This document shows positions 33,126 through 48,673 of a DNA stretch of 64,000 bases, one piece after another. The DNA is from Leptospira barantonii (GTDB taxonomy: Bacteria; Spirochaetota; Leptospiria; Leptospirales; Leptospiraceae). The stretch's first letter is position 1. Each line of letters begins with the position of its first letter. The stretch lies in the NCBI RefSeq assembly GCF_002811925.1, contig NZ_NPDS01000005.1, forward strand, positions 112,001 through 176,000, read 5' to 3'. The translations under genes and the position numbers were made by a program. The notes under the pieces were generated by a model that saw only the letters and a list, made by a program, of their open reading frames with translations, was not told where the DNA came from and ran no database searches.

Positions 33126-35303
33126 ATGATTCATCATTATATCGATACTGCGACATTCCCGAAAAAAGAAGCGGCGTCCTCGTCCTTTGAAACTTTTTTC
33201 GCATTCTTAATCTCACCCATCGTATTCATAAGAAATTTACTCCGAAACTTATTCTTATCCAAAGGCAAGTTGACCCCATTCGATCTGGAAGAACAAAGAA
33301 AAGTGGAACTCCTTTTGGATCACCTCTTCCAAGTTTTCGAAGAACTTTCCGAAGGTAAGTCGCTCTCCGATATTCTACTTACCCTTGCCGAAGCGATCGA
33401 AAAATACAGACCGAATATTCATGCGAGTATTCTTTTATTGGATAACGACGGAACCACTTTAAGACATAGAGCCGCTCCGAGTCTTCCCAAGGATTACTGC
33501 GCGTTAGTGGACGGAGAAAAAATCGGACCGAAAGTCGGTTCCTGTGGCACCGCGGCTTATACGAAAAAACTGACGATCGTCGAAGACATACAAAATGATC
33601 CGCTTTGGGAAGATTACGTGGATATCGCGAATCGATTTCATCTGAGAGCCTGTTGGTCTCACCCGATCCTCTCTCCGAACGAACAAGTATTGGGAACCTT
33701 CGCCCTTTATTATTACGAACCGAAAAAACCTTCCGATTTGGATCTTCGATTGATCCATTCTTTGGCGCATATCGCGGGCATTGCGATCGAACGAAAAAGA
33801 ATCGAAGATTTAAAAACAGAAAGCGAAGCGCGTTATCGTTCTCTTGTAGAACAGGCCTCGGATACGATCTTCCTCACCGATAAGGAAGGGAAATACGTCG
33901 AGATCAATCCGAGCGGCTGTGCGTTGTTAGGTTATACCAAGGAAGAATTTTTAAAACTTCATCTTTGGGACGTGATCGATCCGGACGATCTAAAAAAACA
34001 ACCTCTTCGTGTGAACGATCTAAAAGCGGGAAAACACGTTTTATCGGAAAGAAAACTGGTTCGCAAAGACGGAAGTATCGTTCCTGTGGAAATCAACGCA
34101 AGATATTTGGAAAACGGTTATCTGCAGGGAATCGTCCGAAACATTTCCGAAAGAAAGATCGCGGAGGAAATCGTGAGACAGGCGCAAAAGATGGAAAGCG
34201 TCGGCTTGCTCGCAGGAGGAATCGCGCACGACTTCAACAACTTATTGACGATGATTCTCGGAAGCGCGGAGGTTATGGAACTAAGGATCGATAAGAATTC
34301 CGATCTAAACAAACACGTAACCAGAATCATAGAAGCGGCCAAACGAGGCGGATCGATCACAAAACAACTTCTTCTTTTTTCTCGTCCCGGTTCGTCCGAA
34401 CTCAAGCCGGTTTCCATTTCGCATATTATCAAGGAAGTCACGGACATTCTCGCGTTTTCTCTTCCGAAAAACATTACGATCGAAACGAAGATTGATCTCG
34501 CAAACGGAATCATTCTCGGGGACAGCGGACATCTTCATCAGGTGATTCTAAACCTTGCCTTAAACGCAAGAGACGCGATGCCCGACGGCGGAAAGATAAC
34601 GATTCAAGAAACCACGATCTCGGGAGAAGACGTAAGAAAAAAATTCTTATCCGGAAGCGCGTCTCAATACGTTTGTATTCACGTAATCGATACGGGCAAG
34701 GGAATGGATTCCGCAACCAAGTCGAAAATTTTCGAACCGTTCTTTACGACCAAAGAAAGAGGAAAAGGAACCGGCTTAGGACTTTCGATCGTGGACACGA
34801 TCACTAAAAATCATTTCGGGTTTATCGACGTGGAATCGTTTCCGAACCGAGGAACAAAATTCTCCTTATACTTTCCGGCGGTTGCCGCCGGAGAAGCGAT
34901 CGATTCCGAAACGATCAAAAGACAAACCAAAATCGACGCGAACATTCTGATCGTGGACGACGAGATTATGGTTCTGGACGTTCTCAAAGATATTTTGGAA
35001 TTGTCCGGTTGCCGCGTATTTTCCGCGAACAACGGTAATCACGCTTTGGAAATTTATCAAGACCCGAAAAACAAAATCGATTTGGTTATTTCAGATTTGG
35101 GAATGCCCGATATGAGCGGCGACGTTCTTTTTACGAAACTGAAGAAATTCGATCCTTCCGTTAAGGTGATCATCACCTCGGGCCATATCGAAAGGGAAAA
35201 AAAGGAAAAGCTTCTCGAACAAGGTGTAAAAAACGTTTTGGACAAACCTTATAAAATCGAAGCCGTTCAGACGATCGTTCAGGAAATCATAAAAACATTA
35301 TAA
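33126..35303 (+). CDS. Hybrid sensor histidine kinase (GAF-PAS-HisKA-HATPase-REC)
   Basis: A 725-residue cytoplasmic or peripheral kinase; a hydrophobic stretch at about 25-45 may be one membrane-proximal segment. GAF at about 65-222, PAS at about 235-345, HisKA with H368 in GGIAHDFNN, HATPase with NLALNARDAMPDGG and GTGLGLSIV. The C-terminal receiver (about 610-725) has the phospho-acceptor D657 (ISDLGMPDMSG) and LDKPY. Such hybrids usually pass phosphate to an Hpt protein; the orphan Hpt at 2.3 kb is a candidate. No output gene is adjacent. Confidence 0.9.
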   Translation: MIHHYIDTATFPKKEAASSSFETFFAFLISPIVFIRNLLRNLFLSKGKLTPFDLEEQRKVELLLDHLFQVFEELSEGKSLSDILLTLAEAIEKYRPNIHASILLLDNDGTTLRHRAAPSLPKDYCALVDGEKIGPKVGSCGTAAYTKKLTIVEDIQNDPLWEDYVDIANRFHLRACWSHPILSPNEQVLGTFALYYYEPKKPSDLDLRLIHSLAHIAGIAIERKRIEDLKTESEARYRSLVEQASDTIFLTDKEGKYVEINPSGCALLGYTKEEFLKLHLWDVIDPDDLKKQPLRVNDLKAGKHVLSERKLVRKDGSIVPVEINARYLENGYLQGIVRNISERKIAEEIVRQAQKMESVGLLAGGIAHDFNNLLTMILGSAEVMELRIDKNSDLNKHVTRIIEAAKRGGSITKQLLLFSRPGSSELKPVSISHIIKEVTDILAFSLPKNITIETKIDLANGIILGDSGHLHQVILNLALNARDAMPDGGKITIQETTISGEDVRKKFLSGSASQYVCIHVIDTGKGMDSATKSKIFEPFFTTKERGKGTGLGLSIVDTITKNHFGFIDVESFPNRGTKFSLYFPAVAAGEAIDSETIKRQTKIDANILIVDDEIMVLDVLKDILELSGCRVFSANNGNHALEIYQDPKNKIDLVISDLGMPDMSGDVLFTKLKKFDPSVKVIITSGHIEREKKEKLLEQGVKNVLDKPYKIEAVQTIVQEIIKTL

Positions 35304-35354
35304 AAGAATGATTTAATAATCTATTTTATACTTCCGTTAAAACGACGTTTCAAA

Positions 35355-35382
35355 ATTTCGGCGCCGTGGTTCCGACGCCGAA
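35355..35382 (-). terminator. Possible terminator hairpin between kinase and lipoprotein genes
   Basis: TTTCGGCG/CGCCGAAA with a 12-base loop, but only a short T-run (TTTT) on the minus strand. It may serve either convergent gene. Confidence 0.4.
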
Positions 35383-35411
35383 AACGTTACAATCAACGTA
35401 ATTTCGTCCTT

Positions 35412-35684
35412 TTAATACTTATGTTTTTGGTTACAATCCGCTTCGCAGGCTTTCTGTAAAGCGTTACAAGTAACGGCCAGATTCGCGATTTCTTGGCTGT
35501 TAGGAGTTGAATTTGTCAACGAAGACGTAGCTCCCGATACGACAATAAAACCCGAAAAACAAGCCTGCGCTCTATTGTTACACGCGTTATTTTCCAAACA
35601 CTTTTCGCGAGGAGAAAGATCGTCGCAAGAGTGAACCAAAATTCCCAAAAGAATACTTAATAAGATGAGTGATATTTTATTCAT
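35412..35684 (-). CDS. Small Cys-rich lipoprotein
   Basis: A 90-residue protein with a signal peptide ending LVHSC (C20). The mature 70 residues contain six further Cys (for example CLENNACNNRAQAC), suggesting disulfides in the periplasm. No family recognised. It is the only minus-strand gene between the kinase and the gcv operon. Confidence 0.65.
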   Translation of the reverse strand: MNKISLILLSILLGILVHSCDDLSPREKCLENNACNNRAQACFSGFIVVSGATSSLTNSTPNSQEIANLAVTCNALQKACEADCNQKHKY

Positions 35685-36077
35685 GTATTGAATCTTAAAG
35701 AAATCAAAATCCAGTCAATAAATTACAAAATCATCCCCTGCTCACCTTATAATTGAATAAAAGACACATTATGGAATGAGAATATTTAAAAAACAGAATG
35801 TGCTCCGAATCTGAAAAGGAAATATTTATTTCAAAATCGCGAACACCCTGTCTATCATTAATTTTATGTCAAACTATCGCTTTGTTTCTTTTTATAGAGC
35901 GAACGATAATTCTTCCCCGAAAAAAAAAGTGAAAAAACTGAAAAGCCCCCATTCTCCGATGAAAAGAAATCTAAAGGGCAAGAAAACGGCCCCAAACGCC
36001 CTTTGAACCGAAATTTTTACCCAAAAATCCATTTGTCCCGGTACGGAAGTAGTAAAAATTGGTACCCGGAAAGCCTT
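35685..36077. other. Leader region of the glycine cleavage operon
   Basis: 393 bases. No glycine-riboswitch core was seen. A 7-bp stem AAAGGGC/GCCCTTT (35973-35979, 35998-36004) with an 18-base loop lies about 70 bases before gcvT. It lacks a T-run, so it is at most an mRNA hairpin. Confidence 0.4.
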
Positions 36078-37193
36078 ATGTCCCAAGATAAAAAAACTCC
36101 GCTCTACGAAACCCATCGCGCCCTGGGCGCCAAAATGATTCCGTTCGGGGGTTGGGACATGCCCGTCCAATATTCCGGCATTATCGCGGAACACAACGCC
36201 ACACGGGAAGCCGCCGGGCTTTTCGACGTTTCCCACATGGGTGAAATTTTCGTTACAGGAGAACCGAAAGCGATTCTCGACTTTTTGGAATCCGTTACGT
36301 GCAATTCCGTTTCTTCCCTTTCCGATTTTCAGGTTCAATACAACGCGGTCCTGAACGAACAAGGCGGACTTGTGGACGACATAACGATCTACAAATTCTC
36401 CCCTGAAAAATATATGATCTGTTCAAACGCATCGAACTACGAAGCGGTGAACGCGCACCTACTCAAACATCTTCCTGCTTCGGGCGTAAAAGTCGACGAT
36501 CAAAGTTTACGTTGGCATCAAATCGCATTACAAGGTCCTAAAGCGAATGAAATCTTTTCCAAATTCTTAAACAGAGAATTGGACTCCGTTAAATACTATC
36601 ACTTCGCATTATTGAATCATCAAGGCGAAGAGATCATCGTTTCCAGAACCGGTTACACCGGCGAAGACGGTTTCGAAATTTATTCCACCATTCCGATCGG
36701 ATTAAAACTTTGGAATGAACTTTTGGAATTCGGAAAACCGTACGGACTGCTTCCTTGCGGACTCGGTGCGCGCGACACTCTGAGAATCGAAGCGAAGTAT
36801 CCTCTTTACGGACACGAACTCAACGATTTGTGGACTCCGATCGAATCGGGAATCGGTTGGATCGTTAAGGAGAAGGAGAATTCTTACTTTTCGTCCGATA
36901 AAATTCTTTCTCAAAAGAAAAACGGCGCGGGTTCCAAGATTGTCGCGTTCGCATTAACGGAAGCGGGAGTTCCCAGGGAGAATTTTCGTGTGTTGGATTC
37001 CGAAGGAAACGAAATCGGCAAAACGACTTCCGGCACATTCTCTCCTTCCTTAAAAAAGGGAATCGGATTGGCTTTGATTCGAACCGAAAAAATCAAGGAC
37101 GGCGAGCCGATTCAGATTGAAATCCGCGAACAGCCGAAACAAGCTATCATTACTACAAAGCCTTTTATTCCAGGCAGTATCAGAAAAAATTAA
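36078..37193 (+). CDS. gcvT: Aminomethyltransferase, glycine cleavage T protein
   Basis: A 371-residue tetrahydrofolate-binding enzyme that transfers the methylene of aminomethyl-lipoyl-H to THF, releasing ammonia. Visible motifs are [21 protein letters not shown] near residue 50, and [18 protein letters not shown]. The start is the ATG at 36078 rather than a TTG 75 bases earlier: length fits the family and GGAAAG precedes it. First gene of gcvT-gcvH-gcvP. Confidence 0.95.
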   Translation: MSQDKKTPLYETHRALGAKMIPFGGWDMPVQYSGIIAEHNATREAAGLFDVSHMGEIFVTGEPKAILDFLESVTCNSVSSLSDFQVQYNAVLNEQGGLVDDITIYKFSPEKYMICSNASNYEAVNAHLLKHLPASGVKVDDQSLRWHQIALQGPKANEIFSKFLNRELDSVKYYHFALLNHQGEEIIVSRTGYTGEDGFEIYSTIPIGLKLWNELLEFGKPYGLLPCGLGARDTLRIEAKYPLYGHELNDLWTPIESGIGWIVKEKENSYFSSDKILSQKKNGAGSKIVAFALTEAGVPRENFRVLDSEGNEIGKTTSGTFSPSLKKGIGLALIRTEKIKDGEPIQIEIREQPKQAIITTKPFIPGSIRKN

Positions 37194-37210
37194 ACAGGAA
37201 AAAACGGATC

Positions 37211-37603
37211 ATGGCAGAAACACAGGCACCGGCAGGTTATCTATTCTCGGAAAAACACGAATGGGTAAAAGTGGAAGGCGATACCGCCCTCATCGGAATT
37301 TCGGACTTCGCTCAATCCGCGTTAGGCGACATCGTATTCGTGGATCTTCCGAAAGCTGGGAAGAATATTAAACAATTCGAAACCTTCGGAACCATCGAGT
37401 CCGTTAAGGCGGCCGAGGATCTTTACGCTCCCATCGGCGGAGAAGTGATCGAATCCAATCCGGCTCTGTCCAAAAATCCGGGCGACGTAAACGCGAAACC
37501 TTTCGATTCCTGGATGATCAAGGTGAAGGGTTTTTCAACTTCCGAACTGGAAAAACTTCTGAGTCCCGAAAAATACAAAACCCTCGTAGCCGGACTTGAA
37601 TAA
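37211..37603 (+). CDS. gcvH: Glycine cleavage H protein
   Basis: A 130-residue lipoyl carrier. The lipoylated Lys is K66 in [14 protein letters not shown]. Strand pattern [20 protein letters not shown] is characteristic. It starts 17 bases after gcvT and 39 bases before gcvP. It shuttles the aminomethyl group between the P, T and L proteins. Confidence 0.96.
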   Translation: MAETQAPAGYLFSEKHEWVKVEGDTALIGISDFAQSALGDIVFVDLPKAGKNIKQFETFGTIESVKAAEDLYAPIGGEVIESNPALSKNPGDVNAKPFDSWMIKVKGFSTSELEKLLSPEKYKTLVAGLE

Positions 37604-37642
37604 CAGTAAAGTCTAATATATAGAATTTAGAAGCAGGTGAAC

Positions 37643-40537
<2,895 letters not shown>

Positions 40538-40612
40538 TTTGTTAAACGAAGTCGAAGAATTTTGAAAACGAGCCGGGTTCTTCCGCCGATTTCAACGGAC
40601 ATCGTGAAACAT

Positions 40613-40643
40613 AAAAAGCCGAGGTTATCCTCGGCTTTTTTAT
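40613..40643 (+). terminator. Rho-independent terminator of the gcv operon
   Basis: AAAAGCCGAGG-TTAT-CCTCGGCTTTTTT, a perfect long stem with T-run. It can also act on the reverse strand for ppnP because A-runs flank it. Confidence 0.92.
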
Positions 40644-40715
40644 AACTTCAAATCGAGAATGGAAAGAATTACATTCTCATCCATTCAAAAATTCTTATGA
40701 ACTTGAAACGAATTC

Positions 40716-41030
40716 TCAAGCGATATAAGAACAGCAGTAGTCGCTGATTGTCTTTACGTTCATTTGAAATCTCGATTTTGCCGGAACCTCGAAGGATTGT
40801 CCGCCCTTGATTTCTTTCCAAGAATCCTGTCCGGGAAGTTTCACGAGCATTTCTCCGTCGAGAATTTCCATGATTTCCTTTTCGTCGGTTCCGAAGTCGT
40901 ATTCGCCGGGCATTAAAATCCCCAAAGTCTTTTTGCTTCCGTCTTGAAACAGAACGGTTCTGCTCGTTACTTTTCCGTCGTAGTAAACATTCGCTTTTTT
41001 AATGATTGTAACGTTCTCAAACTGCGCCAT
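40716..41030 (-). CDS. ppnP: Pyrimidine/purine nucleoside phosphorylase (PpnP/YaiE)
   Basis: A 104-residue single-domain cupin of the DUF1255 family. Conserved features are the [26 protein letters not shown] N-terminal half (residues 21-42) and [17 protein letters not shown]. coli PpnP phosphorolyses several nucleosides. GGAGG precedes the ATG. Single gene, convergent with gcvP. Confidence 0.88.
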   Translation of the reverse strand: MAQFENVTIIKKANVYYDGKVTSRTVLFQDGSKKTLGILMPGEYDFGTDEKEIMEILDGEMLVKLPGQDSWKEIKGGQSFEVPAKSRFQMNVKTISDYCCSYIA

Positions 41031-41298
41031 GCGGCCTCCATGATCTTTATAAAGAATTTCGTTTTAAAACGAGTTTCAGCTTTTTTAAAAGCCCTTTCTG
41101 CAAGGCTTCCAAAGGAAGGCGTAAAGGATACAACTTTTAAAACGTTAAGAACCTATGAATCCGGTGAAAAATCGGAATCGGAAAATCCGGTTTTACTGCT
41201 TGACCCGGCTTTAAAAAAGAAATAATTTATTGTTCTCATTTTTCCGGATGTAAGCCGGATTTATAGATAGATCGTATAACACGAATGAGGTGATAGAC

Positions 41299-42573
41299 TT
41301 GTCTTCCTGGAATTTCGAAACTTCTCGCGCAAAAAAGATTTCTCAAAACCCGTATCGTTTTTCCGGAATATCCGGATGTTTTCTGATCTCTCTACTGATA
41401 TTCGTGATCTTGTTTTCGATCGGCGCCGCGTTGTACGCGGCAGTTCGATTTTCCGAGGGAGAATATATAACTCCTGGAATGATTTTATTTTTCTGTTTTT
41501 CATTTTTGTTTCTGTTGATTTCAACGATCCGTACGTATCGAAAGACCAAGGATGCAATTCGAACGGAAGAATTGGATTCGGTCAATGGAATCTATTCCAT
41601 CTCCGAAACCGGACAAACGATCGTAAATATAAACCTCGAAAATTTCATAAGTTACAAAATCAAAAAAAGAATGATATCGCAGAGAGGAACCACGAGTTCT
41701 TCCTCTTATTCCGGAACGGGTTCCGGAGTTTATTGGGATTTGTTTCTTTTAAAATCGGACGGAGCCTTTTATATCCTTGAAACGTATTCAAATAAGGAAG
41801 AATTTAAGAAAAATCTAATTCTTTTCCGATCCATAGTTTCCCTTCCTGTTTCGGATGATTCGAAAGAAGGTTTCGAAACATCCGAATCGAATTTTAAACC
41901 TTCTTCCTCCGCGACCTACGACGAAATCGTAAAACCGGATTCAAAATTTCTAAAGTTAAATCGAACCGAAAACGGAACGGAAGTCGAGTTGCTCAAACGC
42001 CAAACGACAAAGGAAAAAATCACGATCGCGTTGGTCGCCGGAATCTTTTACGGCATTTGGGCGATGATTTTCTTTCCCATCAAAGAAGCTGAACCGATCT
42101 TTCTTCTTTTTATGATTCCGTTTTCAATTTTGTTTTTAGGAATTTTCACGTTGAGTTTCGTGTTTGTGATGACCAAAAGTCTTAAGTTGACCGTAAATTC
42201 TTCCGGATTGAAAATCCGATATAAAACGAGACTTCCGATCCTATCGAGCTTTCTGTTTTCGGAAAGATTCTTCCCTACACACGTTATGCGTCATATAAGG
42301 GTCAACCGACTTCCCGGAGAACAAAACATTCTCACGATCGCGTTGAAGGATTCGGAAAAAAATTCGAACGGAACTCTTGCGTTTCTTTTTAATCTTCAGA
42401 CGATTTCTTTGAACCAATACATTCTTCCCGGCGATAAAGAACTTTTGGGAATCTGGCATCTTATGCCTTGGCTTCCGGATTCTCCCGGATTTGCGGATTT
42501 AGTCGCGGCCGAAATTGCGATCGAAGAAATTCTCCGCTTAAACGAGGAGAAAATCGGATTCGAAAATTCGTGA
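41299..42573 (+). CDS. Membrane protein of unknown function
   Basis: A 424-residue protein with hydrophobic pairs at about residues 25-45 and 55-75, and again at about 240-255 and 260-290, separated by a polar region including a Ser-rich patch at about residue 133. No family recognised. Start taken as TTG at 41299, because AGGTG is six bases upstream; GTG at 41290 would overlap that site. Single gene just upstream of 5S rRNA. Confidence 0.6.
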   Translation: MSSWNFETSRAKKISQNPYRFSGISGCFLISLLIFVILFSIGAALYAAVRFSEGEYITPGMILFFCFSFLFLLISTIRTYRKTKDAIRTEELDSVNGIYSISETGQTIVNINLENFISYKIKKRMISQRGTTSSSSYSGTGSGVYWDLFLLKSDGAFYILETYSNKEEFKKNLILFRSIVSLPVSDDSKEGFETSESNFKPSSSATYDEIVKPDSKFLKLNRTENGTEVELLKRQTTKEKITIALVAGIFYGIWAMIFFPIKEAEPIFLLFMIPFSILFLGIFTLSFVFVMTKSLKLTVNSSGLKIRYKTRLPILSSFLFSERFFPTHVMRHIRVNRLPGEQNILTIALKDSEKNSNGTLAFLFNLQTISLNQYILPGDKELLGIWHLMPWLPDSPGFADLVAAEIAIEEILRLNEEKIGFENS

Positions 42574-42644
42574 ATTCCGTTTAAAAAATTCATCCATTCT
42601 TTTAATTTAAGAATGACAAAGCGGACGGATATAAAACACTGTCC

Positions 42645-42776
<132 letters not shown>

Positions 42777-42964
42777 TGCCCTCACAATCCTTTTGTTCAA
42801 TTTTGCAACTTCCTTTCATTCTTAAGTTCTTATAAAAAGCCAAAGCGCTCGCCGAAAAAACTTTAAACGAACTCTTTTCAATCCGACAAAGATTTTTGGT
42901 TTAACATTCTATCGTAAGAATAGAATGGCGCACACGCTTTGCGCGTATCAAGGACGGCCTGAGA

Positions 42965-43810
42965 ATGAGTATGCGATTACTGCAAAGAAAAGATCTTTGC
43001 AAACCTTTGGAATACGAAAAAGATCTTTCGATTTTTTATCAAACAGCGCCGGATAAAAAACGTTCTTGGATGGATTCGATCTTTCGAGAAACGGACATTG
43101 CATTTCATTACGGCTACTTCAAAGAAATTTTTAAAAGTAGGGATTTGGCCCTTAAGGGACTTTACGATAACCCGACTTGGTGTGAATCCTCCGCGAGAAT
43201 TTTGGATCTGATCGAAAACTGCGGCGGCAAAATCCAAGTGGAAGGAATCGAAAAACTTCTCAGCGTAGAAGGTCCGGTCGTCGTCGCCGGAAATCACATG
43301 AGTACTTTGGAAACTTTCGTACTTCCGACCTTTGTGACCCGATACAAACCGGTAACCTTTGTCGTTAAAGAAAGTTTAACGAAGGGAAATCTTTTCGGTC
43401 CGATTATGCGTTCTAGAAATCCTATTTCCGTCGGAAGAACCAATCCAAGAGAAGATTTGGTGGCCGTTTTGGAAGAAGGAAGCGCACTTTTGAAAAAGGG
43501 AATGTCGATCATCGTATTTCCTCAGAGCACAAGAACCACCGACTTTACTCCCGCTGAATTCAATTCCATCGCGGTTAAACTCGCGGCTCGCGCGAAAGTT
43601 CCTTTGGTTCCTGTGGCGCTTCGCACCGACTTTTGGGAAAACGGAAGAATCATCAAAGAACTCGGAAGAATTTTTAGAGATAGAAAGATCCGCATCACAT
43701 TTGGAGATCCTCTTCTTCCTACAAACGATTCGAAAAAGAATCAAGAAGTCTTATTGAAATTCGTAGTGGATCATTTGAAATCCTGGGGAACCACCGTTCA
43801 TGAATCCTGA
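42965..43810 (+). CDS. PlsC-like 1-acylglycerol-3-phosphate acyltransferase
   Basis: A 281-residue protein of the lysophosphatidic acid acyltransferase family. Motif I reads GNHMSTLETF (H111, E116), that is HX4E instead of HX4D. Motif III reads FPQSTRT (185-191) instead of FPEGTRS. Motif II (VGRTNPRED) is present. It likely esterifies an acyl chain to a lysophospholipid or another acceptor at the inner membrane. Overlaps the cytochrome gene by 11 bases. Confidence 0.8.
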   Translation: MSMRLLQRKDLCKPLEYEKDLSIFYQTAPDKKRSWMDSIFRETDIAFHYGYFKEIFKSRDLALKGLYDNPTWCESSARILDLIENCGGKIQVEGIEKLLSVEGPVVVAGNHMSTLETFVLPTFVTRYKPVTFVVKESLTKGNLFGPIMRSRNPISVGRTNPREDLVAVLEEGSALLKKGMSIIVFPQSTRTTDFTPAEFNSIAVKLAARAKVPLVPVALRTDFWENGRIIKELGRIFRDRKIRITFGDPLLPTNDSKKNQEVLLKFVVDHLKSWGTTVHES

Positions 43811-44264
43811 ATCGCATCGTAAAATCGAAAAAGGTCGGAACTACGGCAAAAAATTCTCCATCGAACCTTCAAATACCGAAAAATATTCCCGGCTCAAAAC
43901 AAAACACGCCATCATCTTCGTTTTCATTCTCACCAATTTTATTGCACTCACTTGTCAAACTTCTCAAACAAGAAGCCCTTTCTCCGATTTAAAAGTGACC
44001 GAGGCAGAAGCGGATCGTTTGTGGGAACAAAAATGCGCCGCTTGTCACGGAATGGACGGAACTCCGTCCGAATCTCTCCCGACAAAACCCCGTAAACTCA
44101 AAGGTTTCGGATTGAAAATGGGATTCTTATTCGGAGGCGATAAGATGCGCGAAGGAATTTATAAAACAATCCGAGACGGAAAGAATCAAACAATGCCTTC
44201 CTTTAAGGAAGAATTGTCGGAAGAGGAAATTCGAGCATTGGTAAAAAGAATCGAAAGATTTTAA
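43800..44264 (+). CDS. Cytochrome c lipoprotein (single haem)
   Basis: A 154-residue protein. CAACH (C79, C82, H83) binds haem, with M in NQTMPSF as the likely sixth ligand. A hydrophobic segment ends IALTC (C52), a relaxed lipobox; the 35-residue N-terminal polar stretch before it is unusually long. No in-frame later ATG exists. It overlaps the acyltransferase gene by 11 bases, so the pair is likely co-translated. An electron-transfer protein anchored in the periplasm. Confidence 0.78.
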   Translation: MNPESHRKIEKGRNYGKKFSIEPSNTEKYSRLKTKHAIIFVFILTNFIALTCQTSQTRSPFSDLKVTEAEADRLWEQKCAACHGMDGTPSESLPTKPRKLKGFGLKMGFLFGGDKMREGIYKTIRDGKNQTMPSFKEELSEEEIRALVKRIERF

Positions 44265-44279
44265 AGAATGTGGTCGTGG

Positions 44280-44352
44280 TAGTTCCTACATTTCACGTTT
44301 CTTCCGCAAAGTCTGTGATAGTTCCCACTTTTCTTCTGTAATAGTTCCTACA
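44280..44352. repeat. TAGTTCC[TC]AC[A] intergenic repeats
   Basis: TAGTTCCTACA at 44280-44290 and 44342-44352, with TAGTTCCCAC at about 44319-44328 between them. The same element is at 3792-3802. Located between two convergent genes. Confidence 0.6.
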
Positions 44353-44374
44353 TTTTTAAAAAATCTAAAACTTC

Positions 44375-45682
<1,308 letters not shown>

Positions 45683-45686
<4 letters not shown>

Positions 45687-45910
45687 GCTCTCGGAACTTT
45701 TAGTTCACGAGCCAGAAGTTTACGAACCGAACCCATGCAGGTCCCGCAACCCGTGGAAGCGCCCGTATCATCCATGAGCTTTTCCAAAGTATCGTTGCCG
45801 TTTCGGATCGACGTTAGAATCTCTTCTTCAGAAACCTGATTGCAAACGCAGACTTTGCGCGGACGCATCAGCTGACACAGGTCGACTTGATTGAAAAAGG
45901 AGGAATCCAT
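45683..45910 (-). CDS. BFD-like [2Fe-2S] protein
   Basis: A 75-residue protein with four Cys in the BFD pattern C21-x-C23 and C55-x2-C58 (KVCVCNQVSEEE and STGCGTCMG). Family members dock on bacterioferritin or form [2Fe-2S] domains of oxidoreductases. The extra Cys at residue 12 is outside the cluster pattern. First gene of the overlapping BFD - RibD-C - mtgA run. Confidence 0.82.
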
Positions 45911-46070
45911 AATCTTCTATTTAATTGGACAGTTAGAAAACAAGTTTCCAATCAGATTAATGAGTCTGAAAATCTTCTGCAAGAGAAATTTTTTGCGGTT
46001 TTCATTTGACATCCGGTTTCCGAAAAATAGCCTTTTTTGAAATTTCTGATCGAAAATAAAAAGGAAAGCC

Positions 46071-47408
<1,338 letters not shown>

Positions 47409-47422
47409 TTCTCACTTTTTAA

Positions 47423-47457
47423 AATCCGGGAATGACTTGCTTTTCCCGGATTTTTTG
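47423..47457 (+). terminator. Rho-independent terminator of the UMF1 gene
   Basis: AAATCCGGGAA pairs with TTTCCCGGATTT and is followed by a T-run. Confidence 0.88.
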
Positions 47458-47487
47458 ATACGTTTTACTCGAAGGTAAAAAGTAAGA

Positions 47488-47697
47488 ATGGCTTTTGAAA
47501 CCGAAGACGAGTTCGAGTCGCACCAAAGTCAACGAAGACTTGCGTTGGCTACGATCGACGAGTTGACTCAGACAAAATTGGATTTGTTGGACGCGGGAAA
47601 AGAAATTCCCCGTTTTATCAATCACGCCATTTCTTATCTCAATAAAAAATATCTGACCGAAGAAAAGGTCATCAGCGATTTCTTAATCAAGAAATAA
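47488..47697 (+). CDS. Small conserved-looking protein
   Basis: A 69-residue helical, charged protein with no recognised family. Between two terminators, so it is its own unit. A clean ATG start and a terminator right after the stop argue for a real gene. Confidence 0.6.
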   Translation: MAFETEDEFESHQSQRRLALATIDELTQTKLDLLDAGKEIPRFINHAISYLNKKYLTEEKVISDFLIKK

Positions 47698-47725
47698 AAA
47701 AGCCGCGATAACTTCGCGGCTTTTA
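47696..47725 (+). terminator. Rho-independent terminator of the small gene
   Basis: AAAAGCCGCGA-TAACT-TCGCGGCTTTT, overlapping the stop codon region. Confidence 0.85.
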
Positions 47726-47801
47726 AACGGAATCCATAAATCTGCGATTCTTGAAAACGATTCTTAACTTTTTTAGATCGTTTCTTCCCTTAAAATAAAA
47801 C

Positions 47802-48604
<803 letters not shown>

Positions 48605-48673
48605 CCTTATTCAGATTATCGAAATTCTGATCCCCCGTTCTTGATTTTACAAACTAAAAAAATTCGGGAAATT

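Noticed and set aside
35800..36077. Possible glycine riboswitch before gcvT
   Set aside because: The conserved aptamer core and paired glycine-binding helices are not visible.
36003..36077. Extended gcvT start from TTG
   Set aside because: The extra 25 residues have no family counterpart and the ATG at 36078 has a ribosome site.
40944..41225. A 93-residue plus-strand frame upstream of the membrane-protein gene
   Set aside because: It overlaps the start of ppnP in antisense and has no recognisable domain.
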